A stretch of 64,000 bases of DNA from Trochalopteron elliotii. Taxonomy: Eukaryota > Chordata > Aves > Passeriformes > Leiothrichidae. A model generated the notes under the pieces. It had not been told where the DNA came from, made no database searches, and saw only the letters and a list, made by a program, of their open reading frames with translations. Within the stretch, counting starts at the first letter, position 1; each line of letters starts with the position of its first letter. The stretch covers positions 4,064,420 through 4,128,419 of the forward strand of contig JANPWX010000072.1 of NCBI GenBank assembly GCA_024734555.1. Reading direction: 5' to 3'. Of the stretch, positions 13,701 to 23,786 are shown piece by piece. Made by a program: the position numbers and the translations under genes.

Positions 13701-15462
13701 CACAAACCAGGCCCTCATGAGTGTGAAAGCAGACTATGTTGTAAGGAAAAGTTCTATCATATGGCTACTACTTCTGTGCAGACTGGTGAGCTCCACCAGC
13801 CCCAAGAGCACCATGCCAGCCCTCTGACCTGCCTTTGTCTTACTCTTGTGCTCTCCCTACTGTTTTGTGAAGCATGGCACCAACTGTGCCCGCTCACCTT
13901 TGGGTCAGATCACCTTGCCAAGGTAATGCTGGAATCAACACCAAGGAGTCTGGTATTAGAAATCTACTTGTCTTTTAGCAGGGCCACTTGGTCAATGCAG
14001 GAAATTTGCTGTTTGTTTCATGTCCAGCACAGTGCTCTCTCTGGTCTGTACCCTGCCCACATCCCAGGGACACAGGACTTGTAAACTCACAAACTACCAG
14101 TCAGACTGCTTGGTGCTTGGTGCATTCAGCAGCTTGTCACCTGGGTAAGGAGAGGATTCATGAGTTGTATTTATTGTTATAAACTGCCATAGCATTGCTA
14201 TATTACACTGACATAATAGGTTTTATATACAATTTTTTTTTTTTGAGAAAAAAACCTGTTAACTTCAATGTCTCATATGACAATGTCTCATTCATAGAAA
14301 AGTTCACCACCCAGGAACTGCAGCTCAGCTGAGGCAGAAGGTGTAAGATTGTTTTCATTTCTGAAACTAAATATGAGGACAGAATGAGGAAAAATGGTTA
14401 CATAATGCAGCAGAGTGAGGAGTGAGGCTCCCTGCCAGCACACTTGAGTTACTACATGTTGAGTGACAGTGTACCACCTTCAGAAGCATTCAGTTATGGA
14501 GACATATGTTGATGTTATTGCTTTGAGTAGCCCAATGCACATGGCAAATCTTTTCCCTCATACGAAAATTGAGAATTTTCTTATTAAAGGGTTCCCACGA
14601 GTGTGTGTTATGACAAAATCCACTGGTGCTGCATCAAACCCTAGTGACAGATGATGCCTTTCCTAGTGTTCCTCCTAAAAATGCCTCACATTTCATTGAT
14701 ACCAAGTGCCCTGCTCATCCTCAATCCTTGGCAAACAATGCCTCTGCCTTTTCTTGTTATCAGGTGAAAGATATCTTGTTATTCAGGTGAAAGACCTGAA
14801 TCTCATTTGCCATCCACATGTAGTAAACACTTTGCAACAGCCTCTGATGGTGAAACCAGTTATTTTGGCATTAGACAGCCTAGTGATAGAGATTTATGTG
14901 CCACATTTCTGCATCAGAAAAAAATTCTTCACACTGAGTGTGGTGAGGCACTGAAACAGGTTGCCCAGAGAAGCTGGGGATGCCCCGTCCCTGGAGGTGT
15001 TCAAGGCCAGGTTGGATGGGACTTTGATCAACCTGGTCTAGTAGAAGGCATCCCTGCCCATAACAGGGCGTTGAAACGGTATGATCTTTAAGGTCCCTCC
15101 CAACCCAACCCATTCTATGATGCTATGACGATTTTTGGCACCTCTCTGACCACGTCCCCTCATGATGAGGGCCGAGCCTTTGTACCGGGTCGGAGCAGTG
15201 GGTCTACACAGTGCGCAGAGACCCACGGGGAAAGCTTGTACCTCCGCCCTCCGCTGCTCTGGGCTCCCTCCCTTCCCTCCCTCACCTTGTGCGGCCGGCT
15301 GAAATAGCTGAGCTCTGGAGGCCCTTCCCGTTTGGGCGGGATGAAGCTGAAGGCGGAGAAGGAAGCGAGGGCAGGCCGCCTCCTCCCGGGCGCGTTGCCG
15401 AGCGCCTCCTGTGCCAAGCGCGTCCCGATGGCTCCCGGCGTGCGCGGCCCTGGCGCGGCCAT
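7757..15462 (-). CDS. CFAP90: CFAP90 (C5orf49), complete three-exon coding sequence
   Basis: Cilia- and flagella-associated protein 90 (formerly C5orf49) is a small protein of motile cilia and axonemes. Three minus-strand exons join in phase 0: 15462-15286 (59 codons), 11607-11491 (39 codons) and 7903-7757 (48 codons plus TGA), giving 146 residues, close to the usual vertebrate length of about 147. The ATG at 15462-15460 has G at -3 and G at +4. Conserved blocks are 'FSAFSFIPPKR' near residue 41, 'TYDAIFGDPEGYDQYLPRCD' and 'HAKGRGLKIHEE' in exon 2, and 'VLTSSEYGKRVHKPLDP' in exon 3. The first 40 residues are Ala/Pro/Gly/Arg-rich, probably disordered. No signal peptide or membrane segment is seen. 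The gene starts in a CpG island, with an X-box-like element just upstream. Its last exon is GC-rich compared with its surroundings. It was recognised from the remembered family sequence. Confidence 0.9.
8982..9113. repeat. (AAAC)n-(TAAC)n microsatellite with an undetermined base
   Basis: About eight AAAC units pass into a long run of TAAC units, interrupted at 9055 by an N and a short return to AAAC, then more TAAC units to about 9113. The N marks an unresolved base, so the array length may be wrong. Confidence 0.95.
10732..10765. repeat. (TA)n microsatellite
   Basis: About 17 TA dinucleotides, flanked by CATACACA-type simple sequence on the right. It is likely polymorphic in length. Confidence 0.95.
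11491..11607 (-). CDS. CFAP90: CFAP90 exon 2
   Basis: The acceptor is CTCAAG| and the donor GAG|GTAACC. The exon is 117 bases long and phase 0 at both ends. It encodes the central conserved segment that begins Thr-Gly-Asp-Phe-Phe and ends His-Glu-Glu. The acceptor is followed four bases on by a second AG, which would break the frame. Confidence 0.9.
13147..13169. repeat. Short GGT/GGTG-rich stretch
   Basis: A small imperfect run of GGTGG units (ggtggtgggggtggtggtgg) in CFAP90 intron 1. Simple sequence only. Confidence 0.7.
14915..15126 (+). mobile_element. CR1 LINE 3' fragment
   Basis: The segment follows the 3' end of avian CR1 from 'aaaattcttcacactgagtg' through 'ggttgcccagagaagctg' and 'ccctggaggtgttcaaggcc' to the terminal 'attctatgatgctatga' repeats. 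It is a 5'-truncated, non-autonomous copy with no intact reverse transcriptase. It lies about 160 bases from the CFAP90 exon 1 donor. Confidence 0.88.
15286..15462 (-). CDS. CFAP90: CFAP90 exon 1 (coding part)
   Basis: It runs from the ATG to AAG|GTGAGG, a near-ideal donor at 15285-15284, and ends in phase 0. It encodes the low-complexity N-terminus followed by the conserved 'SAFSFIPP' block. The frame stays open further upstream, but that part is Arg/Pro-rich CpG-island sequence without conserved features, so the start was placed at 15462. Confidence 0.88.
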
Positions 15463-15477
15463 GTCTGCCCTGCCGCC

Positions 15478-15490
15478 GTTACCTGGCGAC
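15478..15490 (-). promoter_or_regulatory. Candidate RFX X-box upstream of CFAP90
   Basis: The minus strand reads GTCGCC-A-GGTAAC, which fits the imperfect palindrome bound by RFX factors (two half-sites GTnRCC and RGnAAC separated by 0-3 bases). It lies 16-28 bases before the CFAP90 ATG, inside the CpG island. RFX2/3 with FOXJ1 drive genes of motile cilia, so the site fits the gene. It was recognised by eye; binding is inferred. Confidence 0.5.
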
Positions 15491-15899
15491 GCCCTCGGGG
15501 CACCGCGGGCCGGGGCAGCCCGGCCCCGGGCGCGGCTGTGCGCAGGGAGTCGAGGTCTCGGGGCGTTCCGCAGAGCTCTGTCAAGCCTGAAGTGTGAATT
15601 CTTGGGCACCCGACCGTGGAGTTTTGGTCTCAGTCTTGTGCAGCGGCTGCAGCTCCCTGGTCTTTGTGTCCTTGGAAGCTGAGGAGGAAGGTTAGAGCCT
15701 AGCCAAAGGGGACTGACTTTTTTGCTGTGGCAGCTTGCAATATGCCCCAAATCTCCCTCTATGTGAGTAAGTTGAATAAAACCACACTACAGCATGGAAT
15801 TTCCACCAGAATAAGGAGCCAGTGTCTTGAGGAACTTGGGCTCCTGTCTTTGGACAGTAGCTCACATATTTGGACACAGGCTTTCACTCTCCTCTTGAA

Positions 15900-16540
15900 C
15901 TCTGCTCAGGCTTGATGCTGTGACCACTTCTTTGGGGAGCCTGTTCCAGTGCCCAACCACCCCCTCTGGATGAAGAACCTTTGTATAATATCCAGCCTAA
16001 ACCTCCCCTGACTCAACTTCAGGCCATTCCCTCAGGTCCTTGTCACTGATGACCACAGAGAAGAAAGAGATCAGTGCCTGCCCCTCCTCTTCCCCTCAAG
16101 GGGAAGCTGCAACTGTAACGAGGTCTTCTCGCAGTCTCCTCCAGGCTGAACAGACCCAGTGACATCAGCTGCTCCTCATACAACTTCCCCTCCAGACCCT
16201 TCACCATCTTCGTTGCCGTCCTCTGGACGTTCTCTAACAGCTTAATGTCCTTCTGAAATTGTGGAACCCAAACCTGCACACAGGACTCAAGATGAGGCTG
16301 CACCAGTGGAGACCAAAGCAGGACAGTCCCCTCCCTTGCCCAGCTGGTGATGCTGTGCCTGATGCCCCCCAGGACACACTTGGCTCTCCTGGCTGCCAGG
16401 GCACTGCTGACTCATGTTCAGCTTGCCATCAACCAGGACCCCCAGGTCCTTTTCCGTGCCACTGCTTTTCAGCATCTCATTCCCTGGGTTGTATGTACAT
16501 CCAGGGTTGAGCCATCCCAGGTGCAGAATCCAGCATAGGA
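15900..16540 (-). mobile_element. CR1 LINE fragment (end of reverse-transcriptase ORF and 3' region)
   Basis: Read on the minus strand, 16303-16043 encodes the C-terminal part of the CR1 ORF2 protein ('PHLESCVQVWVPQFQKD', 'LLENVQRTATKMVKGLE', 'LGLFSLEE'), followed by the typical 3' region down to about 15900. The coding part beyond 16303 is frameshifted. It is an inactive copy truncated at both ends; the ATTCTATG terminal repeats are missing. It lies about 440 bases upstream of the CFAP90 start. Confidence 0.88.
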
Positions 16541-18639
16541 TGTGGAGCCATTTCAGGCAAGGCAGTTGGAAAATTCTCTCACGTACTTTCTTGTGTTAGG
16601 AACACTGAAAATAAGTCTCCTGGGTGTAAGTCTCAGACTGACTGTAAAACTGCTCTGCCCTAGTAGCACCCAGCTCCTAGTTTTGATATTCACCCCATGG
16701 TTATCCTGGTTTGATACATATATCTGACTATACCTATGCTGCTTGTTACTGTGGTCCTGGGGGACCTGCAAGTGGCTTGGTTTGGTTTACCTTTATTTTC
16801 TGTAACCACAGTTGTAGAGCTACTGTCCTGTAGACATAGCGTTACTATTATTACTGCTACCAGTATCTTTTGGTAAACACTTTCACAATAGCAGTCTCCC
16901 AGGCATCTTGAATTTTATCAAACATCCAAAATTTATTTTAAATCCTCCAACTTTCAGAGTACTAGAAATCTTGTTAACTGATTGTTTCAGGCATCTTGGA
17001 GCCAGGCAATAATTCAGGCCTACAAAAGTCTCGTTGCTGTTATGTAGCTGCCACTCTCCCTTCACAAATCCACTGAATAACATAGACTCCTGCTTCTTTG
17101 TGAGTGTAACATGGAAGCTTTATAATCTGCAGACCGGTGTGGGTGGTTTTTTTTATAATTTATGACAATTTCCATCTGCTTATCTAATAATGTCCCTCTA
17201 CCTCTTCTCTCTGTAGCATGGGCCAAATTAGCACAGTGTAAGCGAGCAGTGGAATTGAAAATCCAACAGCTGCCTTACATCAGCTTCCTAAGTAGAGACC
17301 TGCTTGCCACTGTGCAAGTGCTTTTCTGTAGTTTAGTCGGAGCACAGAGAAATAGCAAGCCCATTTATAAAAAGCAGCTCAGCTGAAACTGCAGCTATAA
17401 ATAGAGCCACAAGAAACTGCTTGCCAGAGATACCAACTAAGCTAGGCAAGAGCTCTGAAGTCAGATCTGAAAGATTTTTCTCCAGGTTTCTTTCTACTGT
17501 TCTTTCTACTGTTTCTACTGTAGCTTGTTTTTATTAACATTAAATTGATGGAATTAAATTGAATTACAGCATCTGGATGCAATACAGATTGTCACAAATA
17601 TTGCTGAATGCTTGTTACAGATTTGTCATACCACCACCTCCCTATTTGAAACAATTAAAAACGATGCTTTCCACTTAATTGTTCCTTCCAAATGAAGGTA
17701 TAAATCCTTTTAGAATTATTTGAAAGTTACAAAGGCTTTTCTTCCTGGTCACCTTTTGCAGACTCCCCAGAAGCAGGATATGAATGCCATGGGGGGTTTA
17801 TTCCAGTTGCAACCGGACTTTATTAATATGCTACTGTTAAGTGTATGTTCCTGTTATAAAATAGCATGGAAGGTCAGTCTCTTTCTTTAGTAACTTCAAT
17901 ATGAATGTGTGAACAATGGAGCAATCCTAGTCTGTATGGTGAAAACTGTGCATTCAATAACATCTGAGCTAAGAGACCAAAGTGTTAAAAGCTGCTTTGA
18001 ATTTGGTGTCTCAAGGATGAGAAGTTCAATTGCCTGCCCTTTTGGAGAGTAGTAATACCCCTCAGGTTCCACTGCAAAGGTGTCCAAGTTTTGAACATGT
18101 TGGTATGTACTTTTATAGCCATAACGTGTCTCAAAGGCAGGGTCACTGTTCTGAAATGTCAAACTGGTTTGCAGAATAACTCTGAAATAACTTCCTAAAA
18201 GGAATATGAAGCAAATAATAATGGAGGCAGGAAGAGGGGACACAAAAGAGACAATGATAACAGGGGAAGAGAGACAGGATGGACACACAAGAACAGGTGA
18301 CATATAACTGGAAAGGGCACTGATGCACAGAAAAGAGTAGCTGTTTTCTTACTACAAGCTGAGGTACTTGTTTTAACCTTATGTGATTTAGAGCTGAGAT
18401 GATAGCCTGCTGTCAAATTAAGGCTTAGCAAGCCCTCTCCTGTCATAGCTCTTTGACCTCAACATGTATCATTTTGCCACCTTCAGCTGAGCCATGAAGG
18501 AGAGACAGTCTTTGCTTAATCTGTTCCATGCAATGGCCCTTGAAAGAGGCTGAAACAAAAATGGCTCAAAACCTGTTCCCTTTCTACTCCCGTAGCTTTG
18601 GGTCAAGCCAGTTGTTTCATGGAAGTGCTTGGTTCTTCT
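16541..18639. other. Intergenic DNA between CFAP90 and ADCY2 (first part)
   Basis: No gene is recognised. It includes two TATA-like boxes at 17366 and 17396 (separate entry), a small imperfect triplication of 'ctttctactgtt'-type units at 17489-17521, and a 135-codon minus-strand open frame at 17896-18303 with a hydrophobic N-terminal segment but no recognised family. Confidence 0.65.
17366..17404 (+). promoter_or_regulatory. Pair of TATA-like boxes
   Basis: TATAAAAAG at 17366-17374 and TATAAATAG at 17396-17404 lie exactly 30 bases apart in the same orientation, with CAGCTC/AGCTG motifs between them. No downstream gene on the plus strand was recognised, so any promoter activity is conjecture. 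Confidence 0.2.
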
Positions 18640-19395
18640 AGATCCTAATTGCTGACTGAATGCCCACCTCAAACAGAAAGGCTTTTCAGGAGCACTGCAT
18701 CCCTCCCACAGGAGACAGTCCTCCAGGAACTTCTCCCATGTGAATCCTTCTCACAGGCTGCAGTTCTTCATGAATGCCTCAGTGTGGGTCCCTTTCATGG
18801 GGTGCAGCCTTTCTGGAACGGGCTGCTCCAGTGTGGCTTCCCATGGGGTCACAAGTCCTGTCAGCAAACCTGCTACAGCACTGGCTCCTCTCTCCATGTG
18901 CCCACAGGTCCTATCAGGAGCCTCCTCCAGCACAGGCTTCCCACAGGGTCATAGACTCACCTGGTCCAGTGTGGGGTTGTCTGTGGGCAGCAGGTGAATC
19001 TCTGCTCCACCATGGACCTCCAAGGGCTGCAGGGACACAGCTGCCTGACGATGGTCTGCACCACAGGCTGCAGAGGAATCTCTGCTCCACTGCCTGGAAC
19101 ATCTCCTCCTCGTCCTTCCTTCTTGTCCCTGGTATTTCCAGAGATGTTTCCTCTCTTCAGCTGCTGTTTCGGTGCATTTTTTATCTCTTCTTAAATATGT
19201 TATTCCAGAGCTGTTATTGATGGGCTCAATTTGGCCAGTGGTGCATTGGTCTTGGAGTTGTCTGGCATTGGCTCTTTTGGACATGGGGGAAGTTTCTGGC
19301 AGCTTCTCACAGAGACAACACCTGTTAGCCCTGTCCCCCTCTCCTTGCTATCAAAATCTTGCCACACGGCCCAATATAGCTGACTGATATCTGCT
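18640..19395. repeat. Probable dispersed repeat with internal degenerate tandem units
   Basis: This GC-richer block repeats phrases such as 'ctccagtgtggcttcccatgg', 'tccagcacaggcttcccaca' and 'tccagtgtggggttgtctgt' at spacings of very roughly 60-110 bases, and 'gaatctctgctccac' twice (18997 and 19077). Its composition and phrases resemble a family scattered through bird genomes, perhaps of LTR retrotransposon origin, but I cannot name it. The 148-codon plus-strand frame at 18774-19220 is a by-product. Confidence 0.5.
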
Positions 19396-22300
19396 CCAAT
19401 TCAAATCAATATTCAGTAACTCTCGTGGTAAGTAAAGTAATACATATTTTTATACATGAAGTGACATAACTTTCATAAAAATTGCTATTTTTATCGCTTT
19501 TTTGGAATCAAACATGAAAAATTCTAGTCCAAGAATGTCAACCTTTCGAAATACTTCACAAGCATTTTTTCCTGTCAAAACTGAGTTTTTCATGAAAAGC
19601 ATCTCAATGGCTACAAATAGATTTGAAAAATACTCCATCCAAAAAATTTCAAAGAATTCTTGACAGAATCTTTGTTTTAAACAGGGCATCCTATAACATA
19701 AAGGGGTTCATATCTTCATAGTTGCAAACATTAATAAAATGCCCTTATCTTTCTTCCATTTTGACATATCAAAAATTACATTGACCTGAATAATTCCTGC
19801 CTCTAAATTTGAAAATGCTTAAAATTAATATGTAGCAAACTTTAGGGTGAACTAGTTTAGTCGATTTATATACCACTTTTGACAAATCCACACAAATCTG
19901 AATTACTTCAAAGAACAAAAAATTATCTCTTAGTTACATATTTAAGGCACGTGTATCTCATTCTACATTTTCTCCTCAGAATCACTCTGCTAATTTTGAC
20001 AAAAAATGAAGAATAAAACAAAAAACCCTAGACTTAAAATTGCTTGAGGCTCACCTGTAAAGTCTTGAAGGGTACTGTCTACACCTAGAATCTGCTATCT
20101 GAAAATTAAAAATTAGTGTATGTTCATACATAACCACAAGAAAGAAAACTATGTATTAAAGTACAAGCTAATAACATCTTTCAACAGTAAGTCTTCTGCT
20201 ATATAAAGCATCTTAACAACATAGCTTATTATTTGTCCCAATATGAGGTTCTAAAAACAAAGCAGGAAAGACTTGCAACAACTCTTCCCTCACATGGCTT
20301 TAGACAGGAAGACTGAACTACCAGTGTCTCAGTGGAAAAAAGGAGGATTTGTAGATATTTTACAAAATGGAGGAAGCATATATGAATACAAGAAAATGAA
20401 AAATGCTTTTCACATATCATAAATAAGACACTAATGTTTCTCTTTAGAAACAGCAGCTAAACAGCATTAAATTACAGGTAATTCAAACTATTTCCATAGT
20501 TTATAAAAACATCTGTAAGTCTGTCCTTTGGTAGCCCTCCATAAACTGGAGCAAAGCACTGACTTAGAAAAAGAATTCCCAGCAGGCTTACCAGGTGCTC
20601 CCATTTCATTCTTTTTTTTCCCAGACCACAGTGAATCACTCTTACATTGATCTTTTGGCTGCTGCCTCACAGTGTGAAACGCATTTGCATTGTACTTTTG
20701 GAAGTCCCACTCTGCAGTTCACTAACGAGCTGTGAACTATGTCACCAACATGGAAGTTGTAGAACTTGATGACTCTTACTGTGATGTGGAATATATGGAA
20801 TGTCAAATACTGATTTGCATCAATATCATAAAGTTATTCAGGTTATGAGCTGATACATGAGTAGTTATATCCAGTTACTCAGGCCAAAATTGCTGCAGGA
20901 GAAGGAAATAAAGTTCCTTTCATAAGTGAGTCTGGACAGAGGAAAAATATGCCAGTATAAACAGTAGATGTAGAATGCATTGGAAGACAAGAGGTGTTTA
21001 TTAAATACAAATAACTTCTCAGCACTAGAAAGATAGTAATACTCAGCAACTGAAGGCTAGAGAGGATGGTATGCACCTTTCTTTGTCTGGGTGAAGATAT
21101 GTGTATCTTTTGCCCACTTGTTCTTTAGCAGGATTTGGCTGCAAGAATCTAAATGCAATTACAAAATGAGAGAAGAACACCAGTGAAATATGAGTGCTTT
21201 GAACATGGGCATTTTCAACGTGCTCTTGGAGGGCACACATATACCTTTCTTTATATTTCATTGGACTAGTCAGCTCCCCACCATTCAGATGTTTTAACAT
21301 TTCATAGCTTACAGAAATAATATTGTTTAACTTTTATAAAAATCACAGAAACAAGGCTATGGAGTTAGGTACAAGGTTTGTTAATGATGTGCAAGAATAC
21401 AAATGAAAGCAAAATCCTGAATGCACAGGTTATATCTGAAAGCTGCACATACATATGACAACATAATAGAATCAACTTTACATAAGGGTTTTCATCCACA
21501 GTAAGAAATTATTGCGTTGACCTGTGGTAATACCACAGTGATTGTAAAGGCCCAGAGTACATTCAAAGTCTAAGAAGGAGATCAATAACTTATTTCAGTG
21601 TTCCTAGGATAAATTTATAGTAAGTGGTGATGAGGGATTTAGGAGAAGGCTAGCTAACTGACAGCTAGCCAGTGACTGGGACATTGGTTTTGCAGCTGTG
21701 TGAGCTATTTGGAAAGTCTTTAATTCCACTGGAAAGCATTTATCTTAACTTATTAATTCAAAGGAAGAAATCATAAAGACAACAAAAATATTTTTCATGA
21801 GATTTTATTAAACTGAGCACCTGTCTTAATAATTACGGTTTAAAAGTCTCCAGGACTGGATGAAAAATTAAGTGTGTTATGTCAAACATAAGTGAAATAA
21901 TTTACATTTTGCTTCTAGACTTACTTAAGGGGATCAAAATTCAGATTGTCTGTTTTACAGTAAATTAGGCACTTTGAAATCTACTGTCATTCCAATTCAC
22001 TAGTGGGCAGATGGCTGCTGTGAGTAAACTGTGCCACATTCAGTGAGACTGGACTGATGCCATGTATTTGTGACCCACAATATTTGTGAGAACTTCAGAA
22101 AGGATACCAATGCTATACAAATGTATATGTATGTTTCATGAATAAGCAGTCTGAATACTTTTTACATTTCAATAACATGCCAGAGGTAACAGTGCATAAG
22201 CTGACTTCCATACTCATATGGTATCACTCAGAAAAAAAAAATTGTAATTATATGCTATTTTGTAAATAGTATTATTTTCTTGTTAGGATGCTATAACTAA

Positions 22301-23299
22301 AAGAATTGATTACAACAATGCAAAACTTAATTGTTACTATCTGTGCTTCAAAGGAGCATAGATAGTAAAATTACCTACTTTTACTGTCTTTCACCTGGCT
22401 CATCTATCAAACTCTGCAAGTATGATACTTTTTAATTCAAAGGGATTTAAATTAATCTCAAATATCCACAAACTTTCATTTTATCATACTCATGTCCTTG
22501 TGAGTATAAATGAGATTATTAATTTAAATATCCCACAAAATCCAGCATTGTGAAGGTTAAGTGAAAGGCATGCAAGGGCAAAAGAGGTTGTCCAAGTGCG
22601 ACACAGAACTTTTTCTTCCCTTGTACAGCTTCTCCTTGTTACTGTTTAAGCACTGCAGGCCAGTTGTTAAGTAGCAGCACTGCTACTGCTTTCAGTACCC
22701 CCCACTTTGCTTGTGTTTATGGATTTGAGGTCAGTCTTCTGTATCGCCTGGGTAGTAAGTGACTGCGAAGTGCCTAGGATGCCACCCATGACTGAAGACA
22801 GTAGAGGTGCTTTAGTTTCTGAAAGGCAATAGCAAGTCTAGCAGATATTATTGACCAAGGCTGTTGAGATAGCTGGCCATAGCCTGCCTCAACATCTAAC
22901 TACTGAATAAAAAGCAGTGGCAGCAGCAGGAAACACGCAGGTTTAGAGCAACAGAAGCCAAGGAAGGAAGCAAAACTAAGAGACAGCAACAGTAAGACAA
23001 AGTACATATAAACTTTTAATGAATTAACCTTACAAAAGACAATAGCTTCAAAACATTTGACACGTTTGTACAAAACTATTCCAGCATTGTTAGTTCTCTC
23101 TTCAGAAAGAATGCCAGCAAGCCACCCAACGTGTCCCTGGCTATGAGATGCAACTGGTGATCACATCCAAATCATGTGTAGACAGAGTAAACTTATTTAC
23201 AATACTGTATACTTTAATACCAGATTAGTAGATGCTATTGGGGAGCGACTGTATTTTCCAGAAAACACCATGCATCAGAAAATAGTATGCACCCCTAGC
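19396..23299. other. Intergenic DNA between CFAP90 and ADCY2 (second part)
   Basis: AT-rich sequence without a recognisable gene or full repeat. It holds a perfect 8-base inverted repeat at 21648-21670. Part of it may be 3' UTR of ADCY2 if a distal polyadenylation site is used, since ADCY2 transcripts in other vertebrates carry long 3' UTRs. Confidence 0.6.
21648..21670. repeat. Perfect short inverted repeat
   Basis: GGCTAGCT and AGCTAGCC are separated by seven bases in the intergenic region. Each arm is itself nearly palindromic. Probably chance, but it is exact. Confidence 0.55.
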
Positions 23300-23305
23300 T
23301 TTATT
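23300..23305 (-). terminator. Candidate ADCY2 polyadenylation signal (AATAAA)
   Basis: This minus-strand AATAAA lies 329 bases after the ADCY2 stop codon and is the first canonical signal I see downstream of it. A longer 3' UTR using later signals is possible. Confidence 0.35.
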
Positions 23306-23633
23306 GCCTTTTTTCCCCACATTTGTCACTAACACTTCTCTTTAGTCCTTTCAGGATGCGTTACCTCCTTTTGATTCCTATTCCTTCTTTTCTTGTCTTT
23401 GAGTAACAGTGCAAGTAGCAGTACAATCTTCCAGTCCTACCGCGTACATCACAACTGTCCTTGCACATAGAAATATCAAGGTGCAAAATGATGGCTCATG
23501 GGACTATTCTGCAGCCATATTAAAATAAGTGCCACATACCAGAAAATAGCACGCATGTTAAGGGCCAAAATGTAGTTAAAAAGTGCGTGATACTTTCCTG
23601 AAAATATGGTACTGATGACACGTACAAGCATCT

Positions 23634-23786
23634 TCACGATGCCACGTTCCCTTGTGACAGGGATCTCGTCATTTCTGTATGTACAAAGTACGTCTTTAAT
23701 TCTCCTTTTCCTTTTACATTTATTATTCCTCTGCAGGTGCTCATGTACCCCAGTGTTTGCAGGACGTTGTTTGTCTCCTCTGTAAC
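23634..23786 (-). CDS. ADCY2: ADCY2 terminal coding exon
   Basis: The exon has 50 codons plus TGA (23636-23634) and acceptor TTGCAG|. It encodes '[14 protein letters not shown]', '[20 protein letters not shown]' and the tail '[15 protein letters not shown]'. The Lys of KGKGELK corresponds to the phosphate-contacting lysine of the C2 domain. Confidence 0.95.
   Translation of the reverse strand, partial: VTEETNNVLQTLGYMSTCRGIINVKGKGELKTYFVHTEMTRSLSQGNVAS

Larger units (their letters stand above)
11608..15285 (-). other. CFAP90 intron 1
   Basis: A 3.7 kb intron ending, on its promoter side, in a CR1 fragment (14915-15126). It includes a 137-codon plus-strand open frame at 13671-14084 without recognisable domains, which I regard as chance. 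Confidence 0.75.
15160..15620 (-). promoter_or_regulatory. CpG island / CFAP90 promoter and first exon
   Basis: This is the only strongly GC-rich, CpG-dense stretch in the window. CG dinucleotides recur every few bases from about 15160 to 15620, against very few in the flanks. It covers CFAP90 exon 1 and the sequence immediately upstream on the minus strand. No TATA box is obvious, as is usual for CpG-island promoters. Open frames on both strands across it are by-products of base composition. Confidence 0.8.

Noticed and set aside
13671..14084. 137-codon plus-strand open frame in CFAP90 intron 1
   Set aside because: No recognisable domain and irregular composition. It lies antisense inside an intron, and nearby frames of similar quality occur by chance.
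15332..15682. Plus-strand open frames of 116-128 codons over the CpG island
   Set aside because: They are GC-driven shadows of CFAP90 exon 1 on the other strand: rich in Arg, Ala, Gly and Pro and without any conserved block.
16043..16303. 86-codon minus-strand frame resembling a protein-coding gene
   Set aside because: It is the C-terminal remnant of the CR1 ORF2 protein, truncated and frameshifted, not a host gene.
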